Shown here: positions 40,805 to 47,768 of the stretch, in pieces
Numbering within the stretch: the stretch's first letter is position 1
Layout of the letters: each line of letters begins with the position of its first letter
Source of the DNA: a virus
IMG/VR virus record: IMGVR_UViG_3300008267_000007
Location: 1-64,000 of that record
Length of the DNA stretch: 64,000 bases
Strand: one strand, 5' to 3'
Made by a program: the position numbers and the translations under genes
The notes under the pieces: model-generated
Seen by the model: only the letters and a program-made list of their open reading frames with translations
Database searches by the model: none
What the model was told of the DNA's origin: nothing

Positions 40805-40873
40805 TATTGTGTAGTCTCAGTGGTGGAGCTAGTCAAAATAAGACTGCAGTAGGTTCGATTCCTACCACAATAT
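40805..40873 (+). tRNA. tRNA-like element 4, D-arm bulge and loop lacking U33
   Basis: 69 bases. Perfect 7-bp acceptor TATTGTG/CACAATA and 5-bp T arm GTAGG-TTCGATT-CCTAC. The D arm GCTCAGTGGTGGAGC is standard except for a T inserted after G. The anticodon arm TAGTC/GACTG has the loop AAAATAA, without U33, and almost no variable region. Confidence 0.4.
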
Positions 40874-40902
40874 CAAAGAAATTAATTTAAAACCCAACAA
40901 AA

Positions 40903-41043
40903 ATGAGTAAAAATAGTGCGAAGAAGAATTACCAATCATTAATTGAGTGGTTACCAACTTTAAATCAACCTAAAGTTAAGAAAGAGTTATCAACAACGAA
41001 ATTTTCCAAAGCGGATCATTATAAACAAAACGGAGTGAAATAA
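40903..41043 (+). CDS. small basic hypothetical protein
   Basis: 46 aa (MSKNSAKKNYQSLIEWLPTL...), many Lys, predicted helix. Starts after an A-rich leader (AACAAAAATG). Two bases separate it from the next gene. Not recognised. Confidence 0.6.
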   Translation: MSKNSAKKNYQSLIEWLPTLNQPKVKKELSTTKFSKADHYKQNGVK

Positions 41044-41045
41044 TT

Positions 41046-41210
41046 ATGACAAGACGACAACAACTTATTAAAGAGGTAAAGGGACTAAACATCAAAACTA
41101 TTAGACCCGCGCATATGTGTACAACAGAGTATTTAGAATCAATAGTAAGTACTCCTAAAGCAGAGAAAGTAAGTTTTTTTAAAAGATTTCTACAGGGTGT
41201 TGGATTTTAA
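41046..41210 (+). CDS. small basic hypothetical protein
   Basis: 54 aa (MTRRQQLIKEVKGLNIKTIR...), Arg/Lys-rich with a possible helix-turn-helix-sized helical pair. Three bases after the preceding gene. Not recognised. Confidence 0.6.
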   Translation: MTRRQQLIKEVKGLNIKTIRPAHMCTTEYLESIVSTPKAEKVSFFKRFLQGVGF

Positions 41211-41217
41211 GTAACTT

Positions 41218-41238
41218 TTCGTATATTTAGGTATAATA
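41218..41238 (+). promoter_or_regulatory. conserved phage promoter (TCGTATATT class)
   Basis: TTTCGTATATTTAGGTATAA; TATATTTA 41222-41229. A GTTG about 19 bases upstream may be the -33 element. Confidence 0.75.
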
Positions 41239-41247
41239 ATTAGATAT

Positions 41248-41385
41248 ATGAAAAAAGTACAATTCACAATGCAAGAAATTTGGGCAGCGTCACGACACAT
41301 TGTTCAAAAGAATAAGAAAAAGTATAATCGTAAAGAAAAGCATAATAGAAAGGACCCTAATAAGGGTCCTTATTTAGTTTGTTAA
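41248..41385 (+). CDS. small basic hypothetical protein
   Basis: 45 aa (MKKVQFTMQEIWAASRHIVQ...), strongly basic middle KNKKKYNRKEKHNRK. The 3' end of the frame runs through a hairpin (41351-41370), so the gene and terminator overlap. Possibly a DNA- or RNA-binding peptide. Confidence 0.55.
   Translation: MKKVQFTMQEIWAASRHIVQKNKKKYNRKEKHNRKDPNKGPYLVC
41351..41370 (+). terminator. hairpin terminator overlapping a small gene
   Basis: AGGACCCTAATAAGGGTCCT, 8-bp stem, followed by TATTTAGTTTG. Overlaps the coding 3' end of the 41248 gene. Confidence 0.6.
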
Positions 41386-41392
41386 TAAGGGT

Positions 41393-41423
41393 TTTGAGAA
41401 GTATAATAAATTTCGTATATTTA
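41393..41423 (+). promoter_or_regulatory. conserved phage promoter, TTTG-N19-TATATTTA
   Basis: TTTG 41393-41396, TATATTTA 41416-41423 preceded by TTTCG. It drives the DUF932-like gene. Confidence 0.85.
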
Positions 41424-41452
41424 AGTATTATTAATTTAAAACAACAAAGGTT

Positions 41453-42253
41453 ATGAAAAGTTTAAAAGCATTATCAAAAGAAGAATTACAATCATTAGCT
41501 CCTTCAGTTTTCAACCACACAATTAAACAAGGTTTGACTGATAAGTATGTTCACATCCCTACTGACACAATTGTTGAAGACATGGAAGCCTTAGGTTGGT
41601 TTCCATACGAAGTTAAAACAGTTCGCTCCAGAACCAAAAATGCTGCTACTAAAAAGCATTTAATTCAGTTTTTTAACCCTGATATTGTAATCAATAATGA
41701 AGCAGGTGAAGCTGATATGTACCCAGCATTACTTTTAATTAATTCTCATGATGGTTCAACAGCTGTTAGGTTTGAAATGGGAGTATTTAGAATGGTTTGT
41801 TCAAATGGTTTGGTTATTAAATCTCAAGATTTTGGAGGATTTAAAATGAAACATATGGGGTATTCATTTGAGGATTTACGTAATTATATTAGTGAATTAG
41901 TAAATACCTTACCAATAGTTGTTGAAAATCTTAACAAATTTTCTCAATTTGAAATGACACCTGAAGAACAATACACTTTTGCTGTTAAAGCGGTTGAAGC
42001 AAGATTTGGCGAAGAAAAACAATTACCTGAATGTGAAATCAACAATTTACTAACTGCTGATAGAAAAGAAGATGAAGGTAATTCAGTTTGGGTGGTTTTG
42101 AATAGAGTTCAAGAAAAATTAACAAATGGTGGTTTTGGTTACCTAAATGTTAAAGGTAAGCCAAGAAAAGCAAGAGCTGTTAAAAATTTCACACAAGACT
42201 TGTCAATGAACCAAAAATTGTGGGAATTAGCTGAGGAATTTATTGCATCATAA
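41453..42253 (+). CDS. DUF932-like protein
   Basis: 266 aa. FHPDIV-free but with HLIQFFNPDIVIN, ALLLINSHDGSTAVRFEMGVFRMVCSNGL (near 101-130) and GFKMKHMGYSFEDLRNYI, matching DUF932 as known from plasmids and phages (Gln/Leu-rich, beta-sandwich-like core with NSHDG). A role in DNA metabolism or defence interplay is often suspected but not shown. Confidence 0.8.
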   Translation: MKSLKALSKEELQSLAPSVFNHTIKQGLTDKYVHIPTDTIVEDMEALGWFPYEVKTVRSRTKNAATKKHLIQFFNPDIVINNEAGEADMYPALLLINSHDGSTAVRFEMGVFRMVCSNGLVIKSQDFGGFKMKHMGYSFEDLRNYISELVNTLPIVVENLNKFSQFEMTPEEQYTFAVKAVEARFGEEKQLPECEINNLLTADRKEDEGNSVWVVLNRVQEKLTNGGFGYLNVKGKPRKARAVKNFTQDLSMNQKLWELAEEFIAS

Positions 42254-42271
42254 TTGAAATTTAATAAAAGG

Positions 42272-42293
42272 AAGGGGATCTACGGATCTCCTT
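42272..42293 (+). terminator. terminator hairpin fused to a promoter
   Basis: AAGGGGATC-TACG-GATCTCCTT, 9 pairs with one G-T, loop TACG. The T-rich end merges into TTTCGTATATTACAG of the next promoter. Confidence 0.7.
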
Positions 42294-42309
42294 TCGTATA
42301 TTACAGTAT
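42292..42309 (+). promoter_or_regulatory. conserved phage promoter variant (CGTATATTACAG)
   Basis: TTTCGTATATTACAGTAT, TATATTAC 42297-42304, starting within the terminator's 3' arm. No TTTG at the usual place. Confidence 0.65.
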
Positions 42310-42332
42310 ATTAATAAAAAATATAAAGGGTT

Positions 42333-42731
42333 ATGAGTAGAATAGCGGTTCAATTCAAAGATAAACCAGACATAGTAATTTATAAAATTGTTGGTTTTAC
42401 AAAAGATAAACATGACATATTAATGGAAAATGTTAAGGATTTTCTTAAACACCCATTAATTGAATCATATGAGATGATTGAAGATAAACACAAGGCAGGC
42501 CATAATGAAGGTGGAAGTAAAAACTATGAATCCAAATATGAAAGGGAAAATAATAAATTACCTAAAGCAATCGCTAAGGAGGTAATTCAAGTAGCTACTT
42601 CATTAAAGGGTTGTACTAAAGACACTATTGATCGATGGAACACACATTTAGATTTTGACTTAAATGAAAAATTAAATGGTAAGTATGGATTTACTGGTGC
42701 TAAAAGATTATATAATATATTTGGCTTGTAA
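42333..42731 (+). CDS. hypothetical protein
   Basis: 132 aa, basic (KHKAGHNEGGSKNYESKYER), with predicted strands at the N-terminus. No domain recognised. Own promoter; the next promoter begins at its 3' end. Confidence 0.65.
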   Translation: MSRIAVQFKDKPDIVIYKIVGFTKDKHDILMENVKDFLKHPLIESYEMIEDKHKAGHNEGGSKNYESKYERENNKLPKAIAKEVIQVATSLKGCTKDTIDRWNTHLDFDLNEKLNGKYGFTGAKRLYNIFGL

Positions 42732-42751
42732 ATTTTAAATTCGTATATTTA
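42720..42751 (+). promoter_or_regulatory. conserved phage promoter, TTTG-N20-TATATTTA
   Basis: TTTG 42720-42723 (inside the preceding gene's end), TATATTTA 42744-42751 preceded by TTCG. Confidence 0.85.
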
Positions 42752-42787
42752 AGTATTAATAAGATAAATAATTAAAAAATAAAGGTT

Positions 42788-43525
42788 ATGAAAAATTTAG
42801 AAGAACAAAAAGCAATCGTTTTAGTAAGAAAAGAAGAATTAGAAAACAAAAGAGCTGAAATTTATGTTAGAGAGAAAGCTGCAATGGGAGAAACTATAGG
42901 AAGCTTCTTCAAAACATTCCCTCAAGATGTAGAGATTACAGTAAGTAGTGGTTCAGTTTATTTCAAAATAGATCATCCAGATTACTCTTACAAAAAGGAA
43001 TTATTTAATTTATATTTAAGAGAGAATTGGAGTGAGGATGGAAGAGCTTACAATGGGGTTGATTTGTCTTATTATACAACTTCGACAAAAGGAATGGATA
43101 GTTGGGAATTGAAAAGGTTACAATTGTTAGGTAAGTTAGCTGAAATTGTTTTTGAAGATCAAGAAAAGATAGTTGATGCTGCAAACAATACTGCAAATGA
43201 GTTTAAAGAAGAATATAAAGAGGTTTATGCTGAATTACAAATTGTAGGAAAAGAGTTAGGGGAGATAAATGAAAAGATAAAGGTAATTAAAGATCATGAA
43301 ACTGAGATTAAATTACGTAGTGAAGAAGGAGTAATGTTTGATAAGGAGGTACATATTGAATTAAAAAGAAATTACACTGCTAGAATTGCTAAAATCAAAA
43401 TAGTTGAAATTAAAGGTAAAACTTGTACAGTTGCAATTGAAACAAATAATAATTATAAAACAACAGAATCAAGAGTAAATGTTGAAAATCTTATTAGACA
43501 AGTTAAGTATCATAGTGCATTGTAA
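42788..43525 (+). CDS. hypothetical coiled-coil protein
   Basis: 245 aa. Long predicted coiled coils near the N-terminus (MKNLEEQKAIVLVRKEELEN) and around residues 140-175 (FKEEYKEVYAELQIVGKELG). The middle region is beta/aromatic. No enzyme motif. It follows its own promoter and ends before a terminator. Confidence 0.7.
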   Translation: MKNLEEQKAIVLVRKEELENKRAEIYVREKAAMGETIGSFFKTFPQDVEITVSSGSVYFKIDHPDYSYKKELFNLYLRENWSEDGRAYNGVDLSYYTTSTKGMDSWELKRLQLLGKLAEIVFEDQEKIVDAANNTANEFKEEYKEVYAELQIVGKELGEINEKIKVIKDHETEIKLRSEEGVMFDKEVHIELKRNYTARIAKIKIVEIKGKTCTVAIETNNNYKTTESRVNVENLIRQVKYHSAL

Positions 43526-43532
43526 TTAAAGG

Positions 43533-43553
43533 AAGGGGATTTTATATCCCCTT
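43533..43553 (+). terminator. terminator hairpin fused to a promoter
   Basis: AAGGGGAT-TTTAT-ATCCCCTT, 8-bp stem, 5-base loop, T tail continuing into TTTTCGTATATTTAAG. Confidence 0.75.
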
Positions 43554-43572
43554 TTCGTATATTTAAGTATAA
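43554..43572 (+). promoter_or_regulatory. conserved phage promoter (TCGTATATT class)
   Basis: TTCGTATATTTAAGTATAA directly after the terminator; TATATTTA 43558-43565. No separate -33 TTTG because the hairpin occupies that place. Confidence 0.75.
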
Positions 43573-43588
43573 TTGAAAAATAAATGTT

Positions 43589-43792
43589 ATGGAAAGTAAA
43601 GTAAATGAATTAAGAAATGCAATAGGTAAAGAATTTAGTGATAATCATTCTAATACCTTACGTTCAGTTTTATTAAGTGTTTCCAAATGTGGTAACGTTT
43701 GTTATACAATGAGTGTAGATTCTTATGATAAAAAAGGAGGTAAAATAAGTAAACAACCTAGTTGGTTAACTTGGAATGCTATGTTTTATTAA
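43589..43792 (+). CDS. small hypothetical protein
   Basis: 67 aa, basic, mixed strand pattern (RSVLLSVSKCGNVCYTMSVD). Start follows the variant leader AAATGTTATG. Not recognised. Confidence 0.65.
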   Translation: MESKVNELRNAIGKEFSDNHSNTLRSVLLSVSKCGNVCYTMSVDSYDKKGGKISKQPSWLTWNAMFY

Positions 43793-43797
43793 AGGAA

Positions 43798-43828
43798 TTT
43801 GAGATTATAAATGAATTTCGTATATTTA
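43798..43828 (+). promoter_or_regulatory. conserved phage promoter, TTTG-N19-TATATTTA
   Basis: TTTG 43798-43801, TATATTTA 43821-43828 preceded by TTTCG. Confidence 0.85.
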
Positions 43829-43857
43829 AGTATTAATAATTTAAAACAATAAAGGTT

Positions 43858-43977
43858 ATGTCACACCCATCAAATCAGGAATTTTTAGAATATTGGACGG
43901 AATTTTATATGAATCAAGGAATTGATTTAGAAAGAGCAATTGAGTTAGCTGAGAAGGAATTGAATGGTTGGGATTAA
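43858..43977 (+). CDS. very small hypothetical protein
   Basis: 39 aa (MSHPSNQEFLEYWTEFYMNQ...), acidic helix, no cysteines. It has its own promoter and AAAGGTTATG start, which argues for a real gene. Function unknown. Confidence 0.6.
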   Translation: MSHPSNQEFLEYWTEFYMNQGIDLERAIELAEKELNGWD

Positions 43978-43990
43978 GTTCGTATATTTA
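43959..43990 (+). promoter_or_regulatory. conserved phage promoter, ATTG-N20-TATATTTA
   Basis: ATTG 43959-43962 within the previous gene, TATATTTA 43983-43990 preceded by TTCG. Confidence 0.75.
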
Positions 43991-44028
43991 AGTATAAGAA
44001 AAATTAATAATTTAAAACAATAAAGGTT

Positions 44029-44340
44029 ATGGCAACTAAAACAGAAAAAAGTACAAATGGAACTTCATTTCATGATGTAACAATTAAAGCAAGTGCTCAA
44101 GATTTAATTAATGTATTTGGTGAACCAACTATTCAGGATAATACAGGTGAAGATAAAGTTAATATGGAGTGGTGCATGGAAACTGAAAGTGGAGATGTAT
44201 TTGCAATATATGATTGGAAGTATTATAGAAAATTAGAATTAGATGAAATTGTTGAGTGGCACGTAGGAGCTCATTCAAGAAGTATTTCAGGTGAAGCTCA
44301 ATACGAAGTGATGAGGGAGTTAGGTAATTATGTTGAGTAA
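44029..44340 (+). CDS. hypothetical protein
   Basis: 103 aa. KASAQDLINVFGEPTIQDNT resembles the start of a small regulatory or binding domain; the C-terminus is acidic (EAQYEVMRELGNYVE). It overlaps the next gene by 11 bases. Not recognised. Confidence 0.65.
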   Translation: MATKTEKSTNGTSFHDVTIKASAQDLINVFGEPTIQDNTGEDKVNMEWCMETESGDVFAIYDWKYYRKLELDEIVEWHVGAHSRSISGEAQYEVMRELGNYVE

Positions 44341-44650
44341 AGCAGAAATTGCAAGGTATTTAAGTAAAGAAGTTAATGCTTCTAAAGGTGAATTGGTACA
44401 GTTCTTACATTCAAACTTCTATAAAGATGGATTAAATGAAGAGCAGTACCTTCATACCTTTAAACAATTTATAATTGAATTAAATGAATTCTTACTTGAT
44501 TCAAAAGAATTTAGTATAAATGATACCTTTCTTAAAAACAAACCATTTACTACTTCTAAAATACCTAAAAAAGTATTAAAGCAAATGGAATTAGATTATT
44601 TAGAGAATCAAAAGTCTATAGAACAAATAATACGGGAAATAGATAATTAA
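44330..44650 (+). CDS. hypothetical protein
   Basis: 106 aa, helical and charged (MLSKAEIARYLSKEVNASKG). Overlaps the previous gene. Possible small DNA-binding protein, but no motif is convincing. Confidence 0.65.
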   Translation: MLSKAEIARYLSKEVNASKGELVQFLHSNFYKDGLNEEQYLHTFKQFIIELNEFLLDSKEFSINDTFLKNKPFTTSKIPKKVLKQMELDYLENQKSIEQIIREIDN

Positions 44651-44657
44651 TTCAAAT

Positions 44658-44676
44658 TTCGTATATTTAAGATGTA
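44658..44676 (+). promoter_or_regulatory. conserved phage promoter (TCGTATATT class)
   Basis: TTCGTATATTTAAGATGTA; TATATTTA 44662-44669. No clear -33 element. Confidence 0.7.
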
Positions 44677-44707
44677 AGAAAGATAAATAATTAAAACAAC
44701 AAATGTT

Positions 44708-45061
44708 ATGACTCGAGACTTCAGACCTTCACAAGTTCAATTAGATTATTTGAATGTAGATATGATTCCTCACTTGGAGAAATTAGGAATAGATGTAGAG
44801 AATTATGAATATGAAATTAAAGTAATTGAATGGTACAATTGGGATCATAAGCCAAGATGGTTTGTTCATATCTCAAAGTATTCTGGATTAGGTAAAAAGG
44901 TAGGATATGTAGAAGTTGATATGTACTGTAATGGATATAATGGAGAGGATCATCCACTTGGAGATATCTCAATAGAATTAGCAGATCATGGATTTCCTTG
45001 CATAGCTACTACTATAGTTCGACTTGAAGATGATGGATATGTTATTACAGAAGTTGAATAA
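44708..45061 (+). CDS. hypothetical protein
   Basis: 117 aa, aromatic and acidic (IEWYNWDHKPRWFVHISKYS), probably a beta-sheet domain. No family recognised. Own promoter. Confidence 0.65.
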   Translation: MTRDFRPSQVQLDYLNVDMIPHLEKLGIDVENYEYEIKVIEWYNWDHKPRWFVHISKYSGLGKKVGYVEVDMYCNGYNGEDHPLGDISIELADHGFPCIATTIVRLEDDGYVITEVE

Positions 45062-45065
45062 AAAA

Positions 45066-45096
45066 GTTGCTTACTAAAATAAAATTCGTATATTTA
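45066..45096 (+). promoter_or_regulatory. conserved phage promoter, GTTG-N19-TATATTTA
   Basis: GTTG 45066-45069 and TATATTTA 45089-45096 preceded by TTCG. Confidence 0.8.
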
Positions 45097-45123
45097 AGTA
45101 TTATAAATTTAAAAATAAAGGTT

Positions 45124-45309
45124 ATGAATATAGAAGATTTAAGAGGAAGAGAATTTATTTATCACAATGATGAATCAACTGTGTATATTGTAGGTAGAGG
45201 AAAAGATGGTAAAACTGTGATTAACTGGAAAGGTTCTGCAGATACTACAGTATACAGAGATGGTGAGATTGAAAATTTTTTTGAAAGAGGAAGATGGATT
45301 TTATTGTAA
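45124..45309 (+). CDS. small hypothetical protein
   Basis: 61 aa from ATG 45124, after the AAAGGTTATG leader; a TTG start at 45067 would run through the promoter and is not used. Strand-rich (FIYHNDESTVYIVGRGKDGK). Not recognised. Confidence 0.65.
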   Translation: MNIEDLRGREFIYHNDESTVYIVGRGKDGKTVINWKGSADTTVYRDGEIENFFERGRWILL

Positions 45310-45313
45310 AAAA

Positions 45314-45345
45314 GTTGTTTAGTATTAAAATCTTTCGTATATTTA
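45314..45345 (+). promoter_or_regulatory. conserved phage promoter, GTTG-N20-TATATTTA
   Basis: GTTG 45314-45317, TATATTTA 45338-45345 preceded by TTTCG. Confidence 0.8.
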
Positions 45346-45373
45346 AGTATTAATAATAAAATAAATAAAAGTT

Positions 45374-45640
45374 ATGGAAAATCTAGTAGAACAATTGTTA
45401 AAAGAAACTGCAAACAAACGAATTTTTACAGTAACATTTGTAAAAAAGGACGGTAGCATTAGAAAAATGAATGCTATGAGAGGTGTTAGAAAAGGTGTTA
45501 AAGGTGTAGGTTATAGTTTTAACCCTTCAGAAAAAAACCTATTAACTGTATATGATATGAAAATAAAAGAATTTAGATTTGTAAATTTGAATGACGTGTT
45601 ATCATTTACTGCTAATAAAAAGAAATTTGTAAAGGAATAA
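45374..45640 (+). CDS. hypothetical protein
   Basis: 88 aa, basic. FTVTFVKKDGSIRKMNAMRG (18-37) and KNLLTVYDMKIKEFRFVNLN look like a small beta fold, of a kind I recall in Bacteroidota phage proteins, perhaps nucleic-acid binding. Own promoter. Confidence 0.7.
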   Translation: MENLVEQLLKETANKRIFTVTFVKKDGSIRKMNAMRGVRKGVKGVGYSFNPSEKNLLTVYDMKIKEFRFVNLNDVLSFTANKKKFVKE

Positions 45641-45655
45641 TTTAGAAAATAAAAT

Positions 45656-45674
45656 TTCGTATATTTAAGTATAA
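45656..45674 (+). promoter_or_regulatory. conserved phage promoter (TCGTATATT class)
   Basis: TTCGTATATTTAAGTATAA; TATATTTA 45660-45667. No matching -33 element. Confidence 0.75.
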
Positions 45675-45692
45675 TTTAAATAATAAAAGAAA

Positions 45693-45899
45693 ATGGAAAC
45701 AGTAAATTATGCAGGTTTTGAATTTAAATTTGATTACAATTACCAACCAGCAGAAAAACAAACTTGGGATTATCCAGGTTGTGACGAGAGTTTTGAGATA
45801 TTTAATGTTACTTTAAATAACATTGATGCCTCAGAATTGCTTGAGAGTCAAATTGATGAGTTTGAAGAAGAAGTAATTAATATGCTTAAAGGAAGATAA
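45693..45899 (+). CDS. hypothetical protein
   Basis: 68 aa, acidic, with FKFDYNYQPAEKQTWDYPGC near the N-terminus. The next gene starts one base after its stop. Not recognised. Confidence 0.65.
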   Translation: METVNYAGFEFKFDYNYQPAEKQTWDYPGCDESFEIFNVTLNNIDASELLESQIDEFEEEVINMLKGR

Positions 45900-45900
45900 T

Positions 45901-46056
45901 ATGAGTAAGAAAAATAAATCGGTTTGGAATGAACCTACTGAAAAGGAACCAGATGTGTATAAAATTATTAAAGATGAAAATCTTGATAGTTTACTCAATG
46001 AGGGACTAGATGAAGATGATTTTGATTATGAGTTAGGATATGACGATGAATACTAA
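45901..46056 (+). CDS. small acidic hypothetical protein
   Basis: 51 aa, Lys-rich then strongly acidic (EGLDEDDFDYELGYDDEY at the C-terminus). A DNA-mimic or protein-binding acidic tail is possible. Function unknown. Confidence 0.6.
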   Translation: MSKKNKSVWNEPTEKEPDVYKIIKDENLDSLLNEGLDEDDFDYELGYDDEY

Positions 46057-46063
46057 AAAGTAA

Positions 46064-46082
46064 TTCGTATATTCAAGTATTA
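46064..46082 (+). promoter_or_regulatory. conserved phage promoter (TCGTATATT class)
   Basis: TTCGTATATTCAAGTATTA; TATATTCA 46068-46075. Confidence 0.75.
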
Positions 46083-46104
46083 TTAATTTAAAACAATAAA
46101 GGTT

Positions 46105-46359
46105 ATGCTAGACACGTATAATGACAACAATTTCAATTCCAACAACCCTGATAACTTTCCAGAGGAAGATTATTTAGATTATTCATTAATTGACAATATT
46201 GTATTTGGGGGAATTGACCCTGAAGATCATCCTCACTATTGTGACGCTTATATTGAAAGTGCAGACTATAATGGAAGAGAATTAACAGAAGCTGAATTGG
46301 AAGTAATTAATTTAGATATTAGTTATTGGCATATGGATATTGTAGAAGCAGCATTTTAG
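46105..46359 (+). CDS. small hypothetical protein, FGGIDPEDHPHYCDAYIESA type
   Basis: 84 aa, acidic. Residues 33-60 hold IVFGGIDPEDHPHYCDAYIE and YNGRELTEAELE, a motif I know from several phage proteins of unknown function. Possibly interacts with host RNA polymerase or another target, but that is not known. Confidence 0.7.
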   Translation: MLDTYNDNNFNSNNPDNFPEEDYLDYSLIDNIVFGGIDPEDHPHYCDAYIESADYNGRELTEAELEVINLDISYWHMDIVEAAF

Positions 46360-46367
46360 ATAAGGAA

Positions 46368-46398
46368 TTTGATTAATAAATAATAGTTCGTATATTTA
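46368..46398 (+). promoter_or_regulatory. conserved phage promoter, TTTG-N19-TATATTTA
   Basis: TTTG 46368-46371 and TATATTTA 46391-46398 preceded by TTCG. Confidence 0.85.
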
Positions 46399-46422
46399 AG
46401 TATAATAATAAAAATAAAAGTT

Positions 46423-46674
46423 ATGGAAAATGCAACATATAAAAAGATAGAAGGTAAAAACCTAATAATAGGAAATACATACTATCTAGATAATGGTGGA
46501 ATAAATAAAGCAATCTATGAGGGGATAATGGAAGGTGGTGCCGGGAAAGATAGATGTTTATTCACTCCCATAGGACATACACAATACTTTTTGTATGATG
46601 ATTCTCACCATGGGGGGGGATATGGGGGAATGTTTACTATATGGACTGAAGGGAACTTTTATGAGAAGGAATAG
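46423..46674 (+). CDS. small hypothetical protein
   Basis: 83 aa, Gly-rich C-terminal part (DDSHHGGGYGGMF) and beta-type N-terminus (IIGNTYYLDNGGINKAIYEG). Own promoter. Not recognised. Confidence 0.65.
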   Translation: MENATYKKIEGKNLIIGNTYYLDNGGINKAIYEGIMEGGAGKDRCLFTPIGHTQYFLYDDSHHGGGYGGMFTIWTEGNFYEKE

Positions 46675-46690
46675 TATATTATAATTTAAT

Positions 46691-46709
46691 TTCGTATATT
46701 TAAGTATAT
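46691..46709 (+). promoter_or_regulatory. conserved phage promoter (TCGTATATT class)
   Basis: TTCGTATATTTAAGTATAT; TATATTTA 46695-46702. Confidence 0.75.
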
Positions 46710-46729
46710 TAATAATAAAAACAAAGGTT

Positions 46730-47074
46730 ATGAAAACTACAAAACAAAATGTTATCGCTCAGGTTCAAAATTCAGTTAGTTCAATCTTTTCAAAAGAAGA
46801 TGTAATTAATTTAATCAATTCTATTCAAGCAGATAGAGTAATTACTACAAGAGATATTGAAAGAGCAATTGATAGTGTTGTAAGTAATTTTGAAATGAAC
46901 AATCAAGATGTTGTTGAACTTCATACTGCAGAATTTAATATTGGGTATAACAATCAATTAGAAGTTGACAACGTTGGTTTAAATTTAGATTATATTAGAG
47001 AAGCACTTGAAAATCAATTTATGGATTTTGGTGAAGTTGAAAATGATGAAGAAGTAGATTTAAATAAAATATAG
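46730..47074 (+). CDS. hypothetical protein
   Basis: 114 aa, acidic, long helices with Asn/Gln (SVSSIFSKEDVINLINSIQA; RDIERAIDSVVSNF). Possibly multimeric. Not recognised. Confidence 0.65.
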   Translation: MKTTKQNVIAQVQNSVSSIFSKEDVINLINSIQADRVITTRDIERAIDSVVSNFEMNNQDVVELHTAEFNIGYNNQLEVDNVGLNLDYIREALENQFMDFGEVENDEEVDLNKI

Positions 47075-47096
47075 GTAATTAATTATTAAAATAAAA

Positions 47097-47115
47097 TTCG
47101 TATATTCAAGTATTA
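47097..47115 (+). promoter_or_regulatory. conserved phage promoter (TCGTATATT class)
   Basis: TTCGTATATTCAAGTATTA, TATATTCA 47101-47108. Confidence 0.75.
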
Positions 47116-47136
47116 ATAAGATAAAAACCAAAACAC

Positions 47137-47325
47137 ATGACATTACAGGTAGTAAATCCAACATTAGAAAAGTTCAACCAATTCAGAACTACAACTAAAA
47201 CATTGTTCCAAGATGTTAAGGAACGAGGGTGGAATATAAAAGATTGTAAAGTAACAGAATTAAAAGAGGAATTAATACATACCTTATACCGAAGTGCAGA
47301 TGGAAAAAACTGTGCCAGGAATTAA
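47137..47325 (+). CDS. small hypothetical protein
   Basis: 62 aa, mixed charge (TTKTLFQDVKERGWNIKDCK), ends GKNCARN. Own promoter; terminator follows after about 50 bases. Not recognised. Confidence 0.6.
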   Translation: MTLQVVNPTLEKFNQFRTTTKTLFQDVKERGWNIKDCKVTELKEELIHTLYRSADGKNCARN

Positions 47326-47373
47326 CAACATAATTGTTTCATAACCAATTATTATTTTTTAATTATACTAGTG

Positions 47374-47396
47374 AATGGTCCCTTAAGGGGACCATT
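47374..47396 (+). terminator. intrinsic terminator
   Basis: AATGGTCCC / GGGACCATT stem with a TTAAG loop, followed by TTATGTTTT. Confidence 0.75.
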
Positions 47397-47433
47397 TATG
47401 TTTTAAAGAATGAATAGTTTATTATAATATAAT

Positions 47434-47452
47434 TTCGTATATTTAAGTGTTA
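47434..47452 (+). promoter_or_regulatory. conserved phage promoter (TCGTATATT class)
   Basis: TTCGTATATTTAAGTGTTA, TATATTTA 47438-47445. Confidence 0.75.
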
Positions 47453-47481
47453 ATAAGATAAATAATTAAAAAATAAAGGTC

Positions 47482-47760
47482 ATGACAAAAGATCAATTCA
47501 CATCAAGAGAATCATTTAAAGTAAAAGGAGAAGGAAATTACAAAGGGGCTTGCACATTTAAGTTTAATGGAGATCACCTATGGAAAGAGACTAGATCTTC
47601 AATAGATGATTCAGTATTGTTTACTTCTTATCATTTAAACATAGACAAGATAACTAAAGTAGGCTTTGAAGGGTTTGTTTATGTAATGTCTAAGTTAGTG
47701 AAAGTTAAATACAGATTTGAGGATTTAGTAGAATTTGAAATCGAGGAAGCGCTTAATTAA
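47482..47760 (+). CDS. hypothetical protein
   Basis: 92 aa, beta-rich (KGACTFKFNGDHLWKETRSS; FVYVMSKLVKVKYRFEDL). Its stop codon lies in the loop of the AAGCGCTT hairpin, so the terminator begins inside the gene. Not recognised. Confidence 0.65.
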   Translation: MTKDQFTSRESFKVKGEGNYKGACTFKFNGDHLWKETRSSIDDSVLFTSYHLNIDKITKVGFEGFVYVMSKLVKVKYRFEDLVEFEIEEALN

Positions 47761-47768
47761 AAGCGCTT
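47747..47768 (+). terminator. terminator hairpin overlapping a stop codon and fused to a promoter
   Basis: AAGCGCTT-AATTAA-AAGCGCTT, 8-bp stem. The stop TAA is in the loop and the TTTCGTATATTTAAG promoter starts at the 3' arm. Confidence 0.75.

Larger units (their letters stand above)
40333..40902 (+). other. 570-base region without protein gene: cluster of tRNA-like sequences
   Basis: No supported ORF. Four T-arm signatures (GGTTCRANTCC type) occur at 40405-40421, 40536-40552, 40710-40726 and 40849-40865, each followed by a sequence pairing with an upstream acceptor strand. Further stems are visible: ACTCTATAAG / CTTATAGAGT (40570-40579 / 40642-40651), TACGA/TCGTA at 40615-40625, and TCTGC/GCAGA (40756-40760 / 40780-40784) around an ACCT/AGGT hairpin. 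The 40204 promoter could transcribe all of it. None of the units folds with a normal 5-bp, 7-base anticodon arm. Confidence 0.75.

Noticed and set aside
45067-45123. TTG start for the 45124 gene
   Set aside because: The extension covers a TCGTATATT promoter; ATG 45124 follows the AAAGGTTATG leader.
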